Below are positions 29,166 to 38,244 of a DNA stretch of 64,000 nt, in pieces. The DNA is from Sporosarcina sp. Marseille-Q4063. GTDB taxonomy: Bacteria; Bacillota; Bacilli; Bacillales_A; Planococcaceae. Location of the stretch: positions 868,001 through 932,000 of the forward strand of contig NZ_CP070502.1 in the NCBI RefSeq assembly GCF_018309085.1, given 5' to 3'. A program made the position numbers and the translations under genes. The stretch's first letter is position 1. The number at the start of each line of letters is the position of its first letter. The notes beneath the pieces are model-generated. The model was given only the letters and a program-made list of their open reading frames with translations. It was not told where the DNA came from and ran no database searches.

Positions 29166-29877
29166 TCCCGTTTCCCCCCAGAAGTTCGTCTAACGTCACA
29201 GTACCCTCATAAAGTGCTTTCCCCATGATTGCTCCATATAGATCCATCTCTTTTAACAGTTCAAAATCATTTTTGGTAGTAACTCCGCCCGAAGCAATAA
29301 TATCAATGGATGATGCTTCATTAATTACTTTTAGTTCCTGAAAGTTTGGTCCTTGCATCATACCGTCTTTTAAAATATCAGTATAAACGACTGTTTTTAC
29401 ACCGATTTCAGCTAGATCTTTTATTAAGTCGGTTGCTAATGTATTGCTTGTCTCGGTCCAACCATCTGTAGCGACCAATCCTTTGCGTGCATCAATCGAA
29501 ACGGCGATTTGATCACCGTATTTTTTAACTGCCTCTTCCAGAAAAGAACGATTTGTAATTGCCGCTGTCCCAATAATAATTCGACTGACACCATTTTCTA
29601 TATGCTCATCTATGATTCCCATTGATCGAATTCCGCCGCCAACTTGGATTGGAATTGAAACAGCTTTTGCAATTTCTTGGATTGCGAGTCGATTTGAAGA
29701 ATCACCTGTTTTTGCACCGTCCAGATCAACAATATGTATGTACTCCGCCCCTTGTTTCTGCCATTCTAGCGCCATTTTAGTCGGTGAATCACCGTAAATA
29801 ACTTCTTGATTATAATCACCTTGTATTAAACGAACACACTTCCCATTTCGTATATCAATTGCAGGAAAAAGAATCAC
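29155..29877 (-). CDS. hisA: ProFAR isomerase
   Basis: TIM-barrel isomerase of histidine synthesis (step 4), 240 residues. Catalytic Asp near the N-terminus (FPAIDIRNGKCVRL) and the second Asp in YTDILKDGM; the GGGIRSM phosphate loop is present. GTG 29877 is preferred because AAGAAGG lies 9 bases upstream; TTG 29883 would leave only 3. Upstream, where hisH normally sits, is a 280-bp spacer holding repeat array B. Confidence 0.95.
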   Translation of the reverse strand: MILFPAIDIRNGKCVRLIQGDYNQEVIYGDSPTKMALEWQKQGAEYIHIVDLDGAKTGDSSNRLAIQEIAKAVSIPIQVGGGIRSMGIIDEHIENGVSRIIIGTAAITNRSFLEEAVKKYGDQIAVSIDARKGLVATDGWTETSNTLATDLIKDLAEIGVKTVVYTDILKDGMMQGPNFQELKVINEASSIDIIASGGVTTKNDFELLKEMDLYGAIMGKALYEGTVTLDELLGGNGNEE

Positions 29878-29969
29878 GTACAATCGCCTTCTTTCGGATT
29901 AATAATAATAAAATCAATTTTATATTACCTAAAGCAATACTGTTTCATGTTCAATCACCAAGTTCTTAA

Positions 29970-30093
29970 TATGCTTGCACTCTGGTAGGGTTTGCTTGCA
30001 TTCAATGATGATTTGCTTGCAGACCAGCCGTGTTTCCTTGCACTTATCAACCATTTGCTGGCACTCAAACGATTTTGCTTGCAAGTCGGGACT
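29970..30093 (+). repeat. Six-unit ~21-bp tandem array, copy B, inside the his operon
   Basis: Cores at 29975, 29996, 30017, 30038, 30059 and 30079, spacings 21,21,21,21,20, the same as the other copies. The fifth core reads TGGCA; the last unit reads TTGCAAGTCGGGAC. It lies between hisB and hisA, antisense to the operon. About 50 bp on, GCGTCCGCCTTGAACGGAAA (30130-30149) resembles the end of a common Bacillus hairpin repeat. Confidence 0.9.
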
Positions 30094-30158
30094 ATTCACC
30101 TAGCGTCATATAACTTAATTTCCTGGATGCGTCCGCCTTGAACGGAAATTCACACTAC

Positions 30159-30743
30159 TTACAACAATCCTTTTGTCGATGGAATCCCTTTAACATCGGG
30201 ATTGATCTTACTAGCTGCACTTAACGCACGGCCAAACGCTTTAAATATCGATTCAATAATATGGTGCGTATTTTTTCCATACTGTAAATTAATATGTAAC
30301 GTCACTTTTGCATGGCTAACGAACGCCTGGAAAAACTCTTCGACTAATTCAGTATCGAATTCCCCCACTTTGTCTTTTAACCCTTCAACATTGTAGACGA
30401 AAAATGGACGCCCGCTAATATCAATCGACACTGTCGACAAGGCTTCATCCATCGGAATCGTCACATTCGCATACCTGTCAATTCCTTCCTTCGTTCCAAT
30501 ACTCTCATTAAATGCCTGTCCTAATACGATGCCGATATCTTCGACTGTGTGATGTTGGTCAACCTCAATATCGCCGTCACACTTAACTTTCAAATCAAAT
30601 AAACCATGCTTCGTAAATAAAGTCAGCATATGATCAAAAAATCCAACACCAGTTTGAATTTTTGTTTCCCCACTACCATCGATTGAAAAATCTAATTCAA
30701 TCGATGTTTCTGCTGTTTCTCTTGAAATTGATGCACTACGCAT
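30159..30743 (-). CDS. hisB: Imidazoleglycerol-phosphate dehydratase
   Basis: Mn-dependent dehydratase, 194 residues, without the phosphatase domain fused in enteric bacteria. Metal-binding repeats HHTVEDIGIVLGQA and HHIIESIFKAFGRAL are intact, as is GVGFFDHML. It abuts hisD with no gap; GAAAGGCGG lies upstream in the hisD end. Confidence 0.97.
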   Translation of the reverse strand: MRSASISRETAETSIELDFSIDGSGETKIQTGVGFFDHMLTLFTKHGLFDLKVKCDGDIEVDQHHTVEDIGIVLGQAFNESIGTKEGIDRYANVTIPMDEALSTVSIDISGRPFFVYNVEGLKDKVGEFDTELVEEFFQAFVSHAKVTLHINLQYGKNTHHIIESIFKAFGRALSAASKINPDVKGIPSTKGLL

Positions 30744-32030
30744 TTATTTGTCCGCCTTTCGAATCGCAATTGAATTTGCATGGGCCGATAACCCTTCTGC
30801 ATTTGCTAAAGTGATAATATCATCCGCAACATCCAGTAATGCTTTCTCGGAATAATGAATGATACTTGATCGTTTAATGAAGTCATACACGCCAAGCGGC
30901 GATGAAAAAGTCGATGTTCCACTTGTCGGCAATGTGTGATTTGGACCTGCTATATAATCACCTAATGCTTCTGGTGAGTGGTTCCCTAGGAAAATCGCAC
31001 CTGCATTATCAATGAATTGCATTTGTTCCATCGGATTCGCAACCATTAGCTGTAAATGTTCAGGCGCTAATTTATTTACCAAATCAAATGCTTCATTTAA
31101 TGAATCAACTAATACAATCCGTCCATTTTCAGCAATCGACTCTTCAATAATAGTTTTCCGTTCTAATATAGCCGTTTGTTTCTTTACTTCTTCGCATAAT
31201 TCTTCAGTAAATGATTGACTTGTCGTAATACAAACTGCAGTTGCCTGTTCATCATGCTCCGCTTGCGACAATAGATCAGCAGCCACAAATCGTGGAACAG
31301 CGGTTTCATCCGCAACAACGCAAATTTCACTTGGACCGGCAATCATATCAATCGCCACATCTCCGAACACCCACTTTTTCGCACGTGCAACGTATGCATT
31401 ACCAGGTCCGACAATCTTCGCAACTTTTTGTACCGTCTCCGTTCCATATGCCAATGCCGCAATTGCCTGTGCTCCGCCAACTTTATAAATCGTCTTAATC
31501 CCGACTTCAGCTGCAGCAACAAGAACATGCGGATTGATTTTCCCATCTTTCCCGGCAGGCGTCGTGACTGCAATCTTTTTGACACCCGCTATTTTTGCAG
31601 GAATCGCATTCATCAAAACAGTTGAAGGGTACGTTGCCTTACCACCTGGCACATAGATTCCTACACTAGCGAGGGGTGTAATTTTTTGTCCAAGTAATAT
31701 GCCGCTTTCTTTCGTTGTAAACCAAGACTTTTCAGTTTGTTCTTCATGGAATGCTTTTATATTTTTATGAGCTTTCTTGATTGCGCGAATAAAATCCCCA
31801 TTGACAAGCGTTCTCGCTTCAATTATTTCTTCTTCTGACACGAGCAAATCATCTAGCATTACATTGTCGAATTTAGCCGTAAATTCTTTCAGTGCCGCAT
31901 CGCCTTTTTCCCGGACTTCTTCAATGATGTTCAGTACAGTTCGATCTAATTCTTCATTATTTCGGCTTGTTGTACTGCTATATTCCAATTCTGCATTATA
32001 TTGTTCGCCAGTAAGTATCTTCAAATCCAT
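30744..32030 (-). CDS. hisD: Histidinol dehydrogenase
   Basis: Zn-dependent enzyme of about 428 residues for the last two oxidations to histidine. Characteristic GPGNAYVARAKKWVFG, IAGPSEI and LSQAEHDE motifs. Start is ambiguous: GTG 32033, ATG 32030 or TTG 32024. GGAG sits 8 bases before the TTG and only 2 before the ATG. It overlaps the hisG stop. ATG 32030 is listed by convention. Confidence 0.95.
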   Translation of the reverse strand: MDLKILTGEQYNAELEYSSTTSRNNEELDRTVLNIIEEVREKGDAALKEFTAKFDNVMLDDLLVSEEEIIEARTLVNGDFIRAIKKAHKNIKAFHEEQTEKSWFTTKESGILLGQKITPLASVGIYVPGGKATYPSTVLMNAIPAKIAGVKKIAVTTPAGKDGKINPHVLVAAAEVGIKTIYKVGGAQAIAALAYGTETVQKVAKIVGPGNAYVARAKKWVFGDVAIDMIAGPSEICVVADETAVPRFVAADLLSQAEHDEQATAVCITTSQSFTEELCEEVKKQTAILERKTIIEESIAENGRIVLVDSLNEAFDLVNKLAPEHLQLMVANPMEQMQFIDNAGAIFLGNHSPEALGDYIAGPNHTLPTSGTSTFSSPLGVYDFIKRSSIIHYSEKALLDVADDIITLANAEGLSAHANSIAIRKADK

Positions 32031-32656
32031 CACTCCAATACTGCTTTTACCTTTGTAATAAACTGTTCAATTTGGTTCGTTTTTGTAGCAAAACTCGCTT
32101 TATTCACAATGAGCCTTGCACTAATATCGACAATTTTGTCCAATACGACTAGCCCATTTTCTTTCAATGTTGTTCCCGTTTCTACAATATCGACAATCAC
32201 TTCGGATAAACCGATTAGCGGCGCCAATTCGATGGAACCGTTTAGCTTTATCGTTTCAACTCGAATCCCTTTTCGATCAAAAAATGCTTTTGTAATAAGA
32301 GGATACTTCGTCGCGACTGTTAAAGGAGCCCCGTTTTGAAGCTTTTGTGTCGGAAACCCCGCAACGACGACTTGGCATTTCCCAAGGTTAAGATCCACCA
32401 TTTCATAGACATCAGGCTGCACTTCCATAATCGTGTCTTTTCCGATAACCCCAATATCCGCAGCACCTTTTTCAACATATGTAGTTAAATCTGCAGTTTT
32501 CACAAAGATTAACTTAATCGTTTTTGTTTCATCATAAATGACTAGTTTCCGACTTTTATTATGATAATCTGGAAAGTTCAGTCCTGCTTTTTCGAGTAGT
32601 TTCATTGCCTGTTTTGACGTACGTCCAGTCGCAATGGCTAATGTTAGATAATCCAC
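32030..32656 (-). CDS. hisG: ATP phosphoribosyltransferase, short catalytic subunit
   Basis: First, feedback-inhibited enzyme of histidine synthesis. 208 residues, the short form that lacks the regulatory ACT-like domain and needs HisZ. Motifs ATGRTSKQ, DIGVIGKDT and DIVETGTTLKENGL are typical. GTG start directly after the hisZ stop, with AAGGAGC 7-8 bases upstream. Confidence 0.96.
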   Translation of the reverse strand: MDYLTLAIATGRTSKQAMKLLEKAGLNFPDYHNKSRKLVIYDETKTIKLIFVKTADLTTYVEKGAADIGVIGKDTIMEVQPDVYEMVDLNLGKCQVVVAGFPTQKLQNGAPLTVATKYPLITKAFFDRKGIRVETIKLNGSIELAPLIGLSEVIVDIVETGTTLKENGLVVLDKIVDISARLIVNKASFATKTNQIEQFITKVKAVLE

Positions 32657-33895
32657 TTACATTGCTCCTTTCGCACCATTCAATAACTTAATTAATTCAT
32701 TTAAGGATTGGAATGAAGTTTGTTCTTCCCGATACTTAAATACATTATTTTTAGATGAAATCGTTAATTGATAAATACTATTTTGTACATTCGATAATGC
32801 TTTTTCTATCGGATAAGATAGAACTGTATAGTTTCGCTCACGTAATTCATTGGCGATTCGAATGGATTCTTTTAAATTTTCATCATCGTAAAGTATTTTA
32901 ATATCAATCGGTGTTCTTGGTGAGACTGTATCGGTTGTTAAAGCTGTTACGAGTGACTCTACTTCACAAGCAAAACCTATTGCCGGTAAGTCCGCGCCGA
33001 ATTCATCGCCTAACTGGTTGTAGCGGCCTCCCATTAAGACCGGCTTTCCAAATTTCTCGACAAACCCTTGGAAAATAACGTCCGAATAATAACCCATGTG
33101 ATTGATAAGCCCTAAATCCAGAACGATATTATTTTCCAAACCGTATAATTTAAGAATTTCATAGACAGTTAAAAGATAGTCTAGCGTTTCGTCCATTTTT
33201 ACCGTTTGGACTATATTCCGTGCTCTTTCGCTCACATCCGCGGGATTTCCATATAACAAAGGAATTTTAATAAGCGCTTCAATGACGTCTTCCCTTATAT
33301 CAAAATTACGAAGGAAAGGTTCGATCTCTACAATGTTTTTTGCCTGAATTAAACTTTTAAGTTGGCCCACATCATGATCAGCTAAATTAATCATTTGGAT
33401 TAATTCAGTAAAAAAACCAGCGTGACCCATTTCGATTTTAATCTCACTGAAACCTAAATCTTTTAAGGTATGGCAAGCAAGCGCGATTACTTCCGCATCT
33501 GCTTCAGGAGATGTTTCACAAAAATACTCTACGCCTGCTTGAGTCCCTTCAATGCTGCCATCTTCAAATGATGGTTGTCTGAAAACGTCTTGTACATAGT
33601 AGTAACGTAAATCATTTGGTAGTTTTGGATAGTTGTCTGCTAGTTGTTTTGTAATTGGAACAGTTACATCCGGTCGAAGGACAGCAACTTCACCCGTTCG
33701 ATCGATTATTTTAATCATTTCTTTTTTATTGATGGAACTTTTCACTTGCGAATACAGATCGTATTGTTCAAACATCGGTGTTTTAATTCGTTCATAGCCA
33801 TATGTTTTAAAACGTTTATTGATCGTTTTAATCGTACGTTCATACTTTTGATAGTCTTTGACATTTTGGTCATTCATTCTATAATCATTATACAA
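32657..33895 (-). CDS. hisZ: ATP phosphoribosyltransferase regulatory subunit
   Basis: HisRS-like paralogue of about 412 residues that forms the hetero-octamer with short HisG and confers histidine feedback. HisRS-type motif 2 region (YYYVQDVFRQP) and VLMGGRYNQLGDEFG are visible; no anticodon-binding domain function is expected. A TTG at 33895 (GAAAGGTG about 12 bases upstream) or ATG at 33877 may start it; neither has ideal spacing. First gene of the operon. Confidence 0.92.
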   Translation of the reverse strand: MYNDYRMNDQNVKDYQKYERTIKTINKRFKTYGYERIKTPMFEQYDLYSQVKSSINKKEMIKIIDRTGEVAVLRPDVTVPITKQLADNYPKLPNDLRYYYVQDVFRQPSFEDGSIEGTQAGVEYFCETSPEADAEVIALACHTLKDLGFSEIKIEMGHAGFFTELIQMINLADHDVGQLKSLIQAKNIVEIEPFLRNFDIREDVIEALIKIPLLYGNPADVSERARNIVQTVKMDETLDYLLTVYEILKLYGLENNIVLDLGLINHMGYYSDVIFQGFVEKFGKPVLMGGRYNQLGDEFGADLPAIGFACEVESLVTALTTDTVSPRTPIDIKILYDDENLKESIRIANELRERNYTVLSYPIEKALSNVQNSIYQLTISSKNNVFKYREEQTSFQSLNELIKLLNGAKGAM

Positions 33896-33931
33896 TCGTA
33901 ATTTTCACACCTTTCCGTCGAACACTTTACC

Positions 33932-33949
33932 ACTTTACTAGAGTGAAGT
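33932..33949. promoter_or_regulatory. Candidate his operator between hisZ and the PHP phosphatase
   Basis: 18-bp inverted repeat ACTTTAC-TAGA-GTGAAGT, 6 of 7 pairs, with central CTAG, in the shared divergent promoter region. TrpR-like YerC/HisR regulators control his genes in Firmicutes and recognise CTAG-centred palindromes, so HisR control is a reasonable guess. Confidence 0.45.
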
Positions 33950-34003
33950 TGTTTATTACTATAGTATATGAAATACTGATTGTCAACACGAGGAGGAATT
34001 TTA

Positions 34004-34798
34004 ATGTTTGATTACCATATGCATAGCCATTTTTCTGCCGACTGCTCTACCTCAATGGAAGAAATGGTCGTTGGTTCCATTGAAAAAGGTCTGAAAGAAA
34101 TTTGTTTTACTGAACATATCGATTATGAGTATCCAGATGAAACCATCGTTTTCGATCTCGATTTACGTGAATACAGCGATACGATTACGAGTTTGCAAAA
34201 GAAATACGATGGACAAATTCTTTTGAAAAAAGGAATCGAAATTGGCGTACAGCCTCACTTACTACATAAATATGAAACTTTAATGGACAATGAAGCATTC
34301 GATTTTGTCATTTGTTCGATGCATACGACCGAAAAGAAAAGTTTGCATTACGGGGAAATTTTTGAAGGACGCACCATTGAAGAAGCCTATAAAATCTATT
34401 ATGATGAACTGTTTGACTGTGTAAAAAACTTTAAAGGATTTAATGTGTTAGGACATGTCGATCTTGTCAAACGCTATTCAAAAGAACAGCCATCCGCACG
34501 TTTCCATGATGAATTATCGGCCATTTTCAATGAAATTATTCCTGCAGGGAAAGGCATCGAGTTAAATACATCGGGTGTTCGTTATGGACTGCCACACGCT
34601 ATGCCGAGCGATGACGTATTAAAGCTATATAAACAATGCGGTGGTGAAATCATTACACTAGGTTCAGATGCACACCGCGTGAAGGAAATCGCATTTGATT
34701 TCAAAGAATCTTTGGAGTTGCTGCAATCAGTTGGATTTAACTATATTGCAACATTTGATCAACAACAACCGACATTTCGTGCGATTGACGAATTATAA
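34004..34798 (+). CDS. hisJ: PHP-type histidinol-phosphatase
   Basis: 264-residue PHP-superfamily metal phosphatase that dephosphorylates histidinol phosphate. Metal-binding starts DYHMHSHFSADCS; further ligands in FTEHIDYE, CSMHTTE, LGHVDLVKRY and LGSDAHR. Start ATG 34004 follows GAGGAGG. Divergent from the biosynthetic operon across a putative shared operator, completing that step locally. The symbol follows B. subtilis HisJ; hisK is used in some species. Confidence 0.92.
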   Translation: MFDYHMHSHFSADCSTSMEEMVVGSIEKGLKEICFTEHIDYEYPDETIVFDLDLREYSDTITSLQKKYDGQILLKKGIEIGVQPHLLHKYETLMDNEAFDFVICSMHTTEKKSLHYGEIFEGRTIEEAYKIYYDELFDCVKNFKGFNVLGHVDLVKRYSKEQPSARFHDELSAIFNEIIPAGKGIELNTSGVRYGLPHAMPSDDVLKLYKQCGGEIITLGSDAHRVKEIAFDFKESLELLQSVGFNYIATFDQQQPTFRAIDEL

Positions 34799-34803
34799 AA
34801 ACT

Positions 34804-34846
34804 GCCAAATTCCTTCTTATTTTTAGCAGGAATTTGGCTTTTGTTC
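34804..34846 (+). terminator. Terminator of hisJ
   Basis: Arms GCCAAATTCCT and AGGAATTTGGC followed by TTTTGTTC. Confidence 0.9.
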
Positions 34847-34880
34847 TTTGACAATGGCTTACCTATTCATACATATTGTA

Positions 34881-35390
34881 TTATTTTGATAATGCGATTT
34901 TTATATGGGCTAAATGGTGTTCTTCGTGCCAAGCTAATTTTGCAACTTTTGTAGCAACTAATATTTCACCGTTTTCCTGATGAGTAAAAGTTCGATTCAA
35001 TTGTTCTTCAGTTAAACTATCTCCTAAAGATACGATGCGCTCATTTATACCTTCTAGCATTTTAATAGAACTTTCTATGGGAAGCTTGGTATCCGGTTGA
35101 ATCGCCCACTTGTCTTGATCAAAAGCTGGTACTGTTGGATTCTCATCTGTTAAAGCCAGCTTCAAACGTTGATACATATTCAACTGTGAATCCGCAATGT
35201 GATGAACAAGTTGACGAACTGTCCAGCTACCATCACGATAGGTTTTGCTTAACTCCTCATCACCTAATGGGTCAACAGTTTCCCTTAATCGAAACGTGTA
35301 AGTTTCGATTTTCTTCAGCCACGCTTGAATGTTATCTAATGTAACTTTTTCAGGTACATATAATTGCCCAATTGGGTATCTTAAATCCAT
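34881..35390 (-). CDS. yfiT: YfiT-like DinB-superfamily metal-dependent protein
   Basis: 169-residue four-helix protein of the DinB/BstA superfamily. Metal-binding histidines are in RQLVHHIADSQ and WHEEHHLAHI. B. subtilis YfiT binds nickel and is considered a metal-dependent hydrolase or a bacillithiol-transferase relative; substrate unproven. ATG 35390 has GGGG 7 bases upstream; a TTG two codons earlier is less well spaced. Confidence 0.85.
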   Translation of the reverse strand: MDLRYPIGQLYVPEKVTLDNIQAWLKKIETYTFRLRETVDPLGDEELSKTYRDGSWTVRQLVHHIADSQLNMYQRLKLALTDENPTVPAFDQDKWAIQPDTKLPIESSIKMLEGINERIVSLGDSLTEEQLNRTFTHQENGEILVATKVAKLAWHEEHHLAHIKIALSK

Positions 35391-35486
35391 TTTCAATCCC
35401 CTTCCCCTTATTCGTTATATTTAATTTATTTATTATTACATATATTGTTTCAAAGTTATCTTTATATTTCAACATAAGTGAATCCA

Positions 35487-35699
35487 TTATAGAAACAGTT
35501 TATATAAAATATACCCAACTATTAATACAACAATCACTATCCCCATGCCTTTCCAGCCCATACCGCTTGCTAAGTCAGTTAGATTCCCGCTACTTCCCCT
35601 ATTTACTGCATCACGTAGAGAACCAGTGGGATTGTTTTTTAGTTCCTTTTGTCTTAGTCGTTCTCTTCTGTCTTCAGGCGTTTCTTTGTGATTATTCAA
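35487..35699 (-). CDS. Small single-pass membrane protein (DUF6366-like)
   Basis: 70 residues. A charged N-terminal half (ETPEDRRERLRQKELKNNP, TGSLRDAVNRG) is followed by GMGWKGMG and one C-terminal membrane helix (about 51-69). This matches, from memory, the DUF6366 family of Bacillales. TTG start with GGGGGG 6 bases upstream. Function unknown. Confidence 0.7.
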   Translation of the reverse strand: MNNHKETPEDRRERLRQKELKNNPTGSLRDAVNRGSSGNLTDLASGMGWKGMGIVIVVLIVGYILYKLFL

Positions 35700-35853
35700 A
35701 CTAAGCCCCCCATAAAAATATTTTCATGATACTATCAAATTACCAGATATATCTATACATTCACACCTTTTTGGACATTTCTAAATTCTTTCATTGTTTT
35801 TCGTTACGGATTTTAGATTGCTGCGTCTAAGTAGAAATTGCGGGGTGAAATGG
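35700..35853. other. Spacer before the gene remnants
   Basis: A/T-rich. It ends with a possible ribosome site (GCGGGGTGAAATGG) in front of the sigma-factor-like fragment. No other feature seen. Confidence 0.4.
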
Positions 35854-35922
35854 ATGTCTTGTGAAAAGTGGTTTGACGACTATGCAGAAACGATATATAA
35901 GATAATACCGTGTTCATCTTAG
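35854..35922 (+). pseudogene. Remnant: N-terminus of an ECF sigma-factor-like protein
   Basis: A 22-codon open frame starting ATG 35854, preceded by GGGGTG, encodes MSCEKWFDDYAETIYKII before stopping. The pattern W-F-[DE]-x-Y-x-x-x-I-Y-K is what region 2 of extracytoplasmic-function sigma factors begins with. The rest of such a gene is absent: the frame runs into the end of another gene. Assignment is tentative. Confidence 0.45.
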
Positions 35923-36014
35923 TCGATCAATGGTGGAGAGGTATAGATAGTCGTGATTATGGGCCATTACCAATTGAAAAAATTGAAGGTATTGTAATTG
36001 GATATGAAGAATAG
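35910..36014 (+). pseudogene. Remnant: C-terminus of a signal-peptidase-I-like protein
   Basis: An open stretch with no start codon context encodes VFILVDQWWRGIDSRDYGPL followed by PIEKIEGIVIG and a stop at 36012-36014. S26 signal peptidases end with a comparable box in which a G/V-D-N/Q element precedes DSR-x-[FY]-GP-[LV]-P and an I-x-G-x-V/I tail. It begins exactly where the sigma-like fragment ends, suggesting a deletion that fused two genes. Confidence 0.5.
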
Positions 36015-36171
36015 AAAATGTATGTCGTGGTCCTTTTTACTCTAATTATTCTAACGTACCTATTCGCGAAAGAAGCTACTACTGACCTTATCGCGTAGCT
36101 GCTCCTTTTTCATTTGTAGGGTCCCCCCCACGGGAAAGCGTCTGCCCAACACGAAAACAGCTTATACAGAG
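36015..36171. other. Spacer with a decayed hairpin-repeat fragment
   Basis: No open frame. CGGGAAAGCGTCTGCCC at about 36131-36147 resembles part of the GGAAAGCGTCCGCC element common in Bacillus intergenic regions; the partner arm is not evident. Confidence 0.3.
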
Positions 36172-36202
36172 AAAAACCGAGGACTTGAGCAAAAGTCCTC
36201 GG
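36172..36202 (-). terminator. Terminator of the S-box monooxygenase operon
   Basis: Perfect arms CCGAGGACTT and AAGTCCTCGG with a 6-base loop and a minus-strand T-run. Confidence 0.93.
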
Positions 36203-36238
36203 TAATATATTTTAATCATTCACCTTCCAGCACAGTGA

Positions 36239-37609
36239 TTAAACTAAAACAGCTTCCGGAATAACACCTTTACGAACTTGTTTTGCTGGGTGTTCATCTG
36301 CGAGTTGGTCTCTACCAAATAAATTATTCCGGAACGTTCCATCCTCATACTCACGGCGGACTAGTCCCCGCTCTTGTAGAACCGGAACAACAAGCTCTAC
36401 AAAATCTTCAAATGAACCAGGTGTAATTGAATAGACAATATTAAACCCATCAATATCCGCATAGTCCATCCATTCTTCGAGCGTATCAGCAATCTGCTCT
36501 GGATCACCGACGATTAATTCTCCGAGTCCGCCAAGGGCCACTTTTTCAGCTATCTCATGGACTGTCATCCCTGCAAAACCTTGTAAAATAGATCGCATTG
36601 CATCATTTTCAATGTACTCGACTTTTTGGTTTGGGTCTAGTTCATCTAAATTGATACCCGTCCAGCCGCCTACCAAGGCAAGCGCCGCTTCATGACTAAT
36701 ATACTGCTTATAATCCTCAAGTTTTGCTACGGCTTCTTCAGTTGTCGGTGCCACAATTGGCGTTACCGTTGTAATCACCTTTACATCATCGGCACTTCTC
36801 CCCGAATCCACTATGTCCTTGCGGAACTTCAAAACAATGTCTTTCGTTTTCTCGAGTGAAGGTGAGGATACAAACACTAATTCTGCATGATCGGCCGCAA
36901 ACTTGCGACCTCGCGAAGACGCTCCTGCTTGGAAAATAACAGGCGTTCGCTGCGGAGAAGGCTCACATATATGATTGCCCGGTACTTGATAGTATTTGCC
37001 ATCATGATTTATATCATGGACTTTAGAAGGGTCAGTATAAATCCCTTTTTCTTTATCAACGACGACCGCATCGTCTTCCCAGCTTGCTTCCCATAATTTA
37101 TAAACAACTTCCATATATTCGTCCGCTTTCTCGTAACGTTCGTCATGTGATGTTTGTTGATCGAGCCCGATATTTTTCGCGGCACTATTCAAATAAGAAG
37201 TTACGATATTCCATCCGATTCTTCCTTTCGTTAAATGGTCGAGTGTCGACATTTTCCGTGCAAACGTGTATGGATGGTCATAGGTTGTAGAGGCAGTTAG
37301 TCCAAAACCAAGATGTTTTGTGACGGATGCCATAACTGGAATCACAAAAGCCGGGTCGTTTACAGGCACTTGCATACCATTAATAATTGCTGGATCTCTC
37401 GAATCCTTGTAGACATCATAAACGCCTAATACATCTGCCAAAAACACGCCATCAAATCGGCCTTTTTCTAATATTTTTGCAAGATGTGTCCAGTATTCAA
37501 TATCTTTGTATCCGGGCGTATTATCGTCTGGATGCCTCCATAATGCGTGTGATTGGAATCCAGCCGTACTCATTTCAAAGGCATTTAAATACATTCTTTT
37601 TTTCGACAT
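36239..37609 (-). CDS. FMN-dependent monooxygenase (NtaA/SnaA/DszA family)
   Basis: 456-residue luciferase-like flavin monooxygenase. Family features: HALWRHPDDN, GRFDGVFLADVLGVYD, STTYDHPYTFARKMSTLDHL-type region (as STLDHLTKGRIGWNIVTS) and VIFQAGASSRGRKFAA. Relatives oxidise C-S or C-N bonds using reduced FMN from a partner reductase, which is encoded immediately upstream. Control by an S-box riboswitch argues for a sulfur-scavenging substrate (compare YxeK and YtnJ of B. subtilis). Exact substrate unknown. Confidence 0.9.
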   Translation of the reverse strand: MSKKRMYLNAFEMSTAGFQSHALWRHPDDNTPGYKDIEYWTHLAKILEKGRFDGVFLADVLGVYDVYKDSRDPAIINGMQVPVNDPAFVIPVMASVTKHLGFGLTASTTYDHPYTFARKMSTLDHLTKGRIGWNIVTSYLNSAAKNIGLDQQTSHDERYEKADEYMEVVYKLWEASWEDDAVVVDKEKGIYTDPSKVHDINHDGKYYQVPGNHICEPSPQRTPVIFQAGASSRGRKFAADHAELVFVSSPSLEKTKDIVLKFRKDIVDSGRSADDVKVITTVTPIVAPTTEEAVAKLEDYKQYISHEAALALVGGWTGINLDELDPNQKVEYIENDAMRSILQGFAGMTVHEIAEKVALGGLGELIVGDPEQIADTLEEWMDYADIDGFNIVYSITPGSFEDFVELVVPVLQERGLVRREYEDGTFRNNLFGRDQLADEHPAKQVRKGVIPEAVLV

Positions 37610-37631
37610 TGTCTTTTCCTCCTAATAGTTA

Positions 37632-38195
37632 TCACCTAAAGTTTCCGACTAATTGTGATGCGCGTTGCTTTTCTACAATTGCATTGAGCAATTCCTCAAG
37701 TTGGCTTTGTAACCGAAATTCGCAATCGGTTTCTTTTATTGGGTTTCCACTACCTTCTTTATCAATTGAAGAATCCTCGAAATAAACACCTTGCGTAGAA
37801 ACACCTTTTAAATTATGAATAATTGGTTTCAATGAAAATTCAATCGCCAGTAAATGTGCAATACTACCTCCGACCATAAATGGCAAAACAGGTTTATCCC
37901 GAAATGCGTTTTCCGGTAACAAATCGAGGAGTGCTTTAAGTACGCCCGTGTACGAAGCCTTGTACACTGGGGAACCGATAATAATTCCGTCCGCATTTTC
38001 AACTAGTTCAATGACATTTCGAATCACCGGGCTGTTGAAACGTGCATAAACCAAATCTTTCGGTGGCAAATCAGGAACATCAATATAATCAACTGCAATG
38101 CCTTTCTTTTTTAATATGGATTCTACATAACGCAGAACAAGATCCGTACGTGACGGTGCCAATGGACTTCCAGAAATAACAACAATTCTACTCAT
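37632..38195 (-). CDS. NADPH-dependent FMN reductase (SsuE-like)
   Basis: 187-residue flavodoxin-fold reductase that supplies FMNH2. GSPLAPSRTD phosphate loop at the N-terminus, GSPVYKASYTGVLKALLDLLP flavin contact region (cite as SPVYKASYTGVLKALLDLL near 85-104). ATG 38195 is chosen: AGAAGG lies 7 bases upstream, and the longer open frame to 38348 simply reads through the riboswitch expression platform. Partner of the downstream monooxygenase. Confidence 0.9.
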   Translation of the reverse strand: MSRIVVISGSPLAPSRTDLVLRYVESILKKKGIAVDYIDVPDLPPKDLVYARFNSPVIRNVIELVENADGIIIGSPVYKASYTGVLKALLDLLPENAFRDKPVLPFMVGGSIAHLLAIEFSLKPIIHNLKGVSTQGVYFEDSSIDKEGSGNPIKETDCEFRLQSQLEELLNAIVEKQRASQLVGNFR

Positions 38196-38244
38196 CATGT
38201 CGCCTTCTCTCTGTGTTTTTTGTGATATTTCATAAAAATGAATA

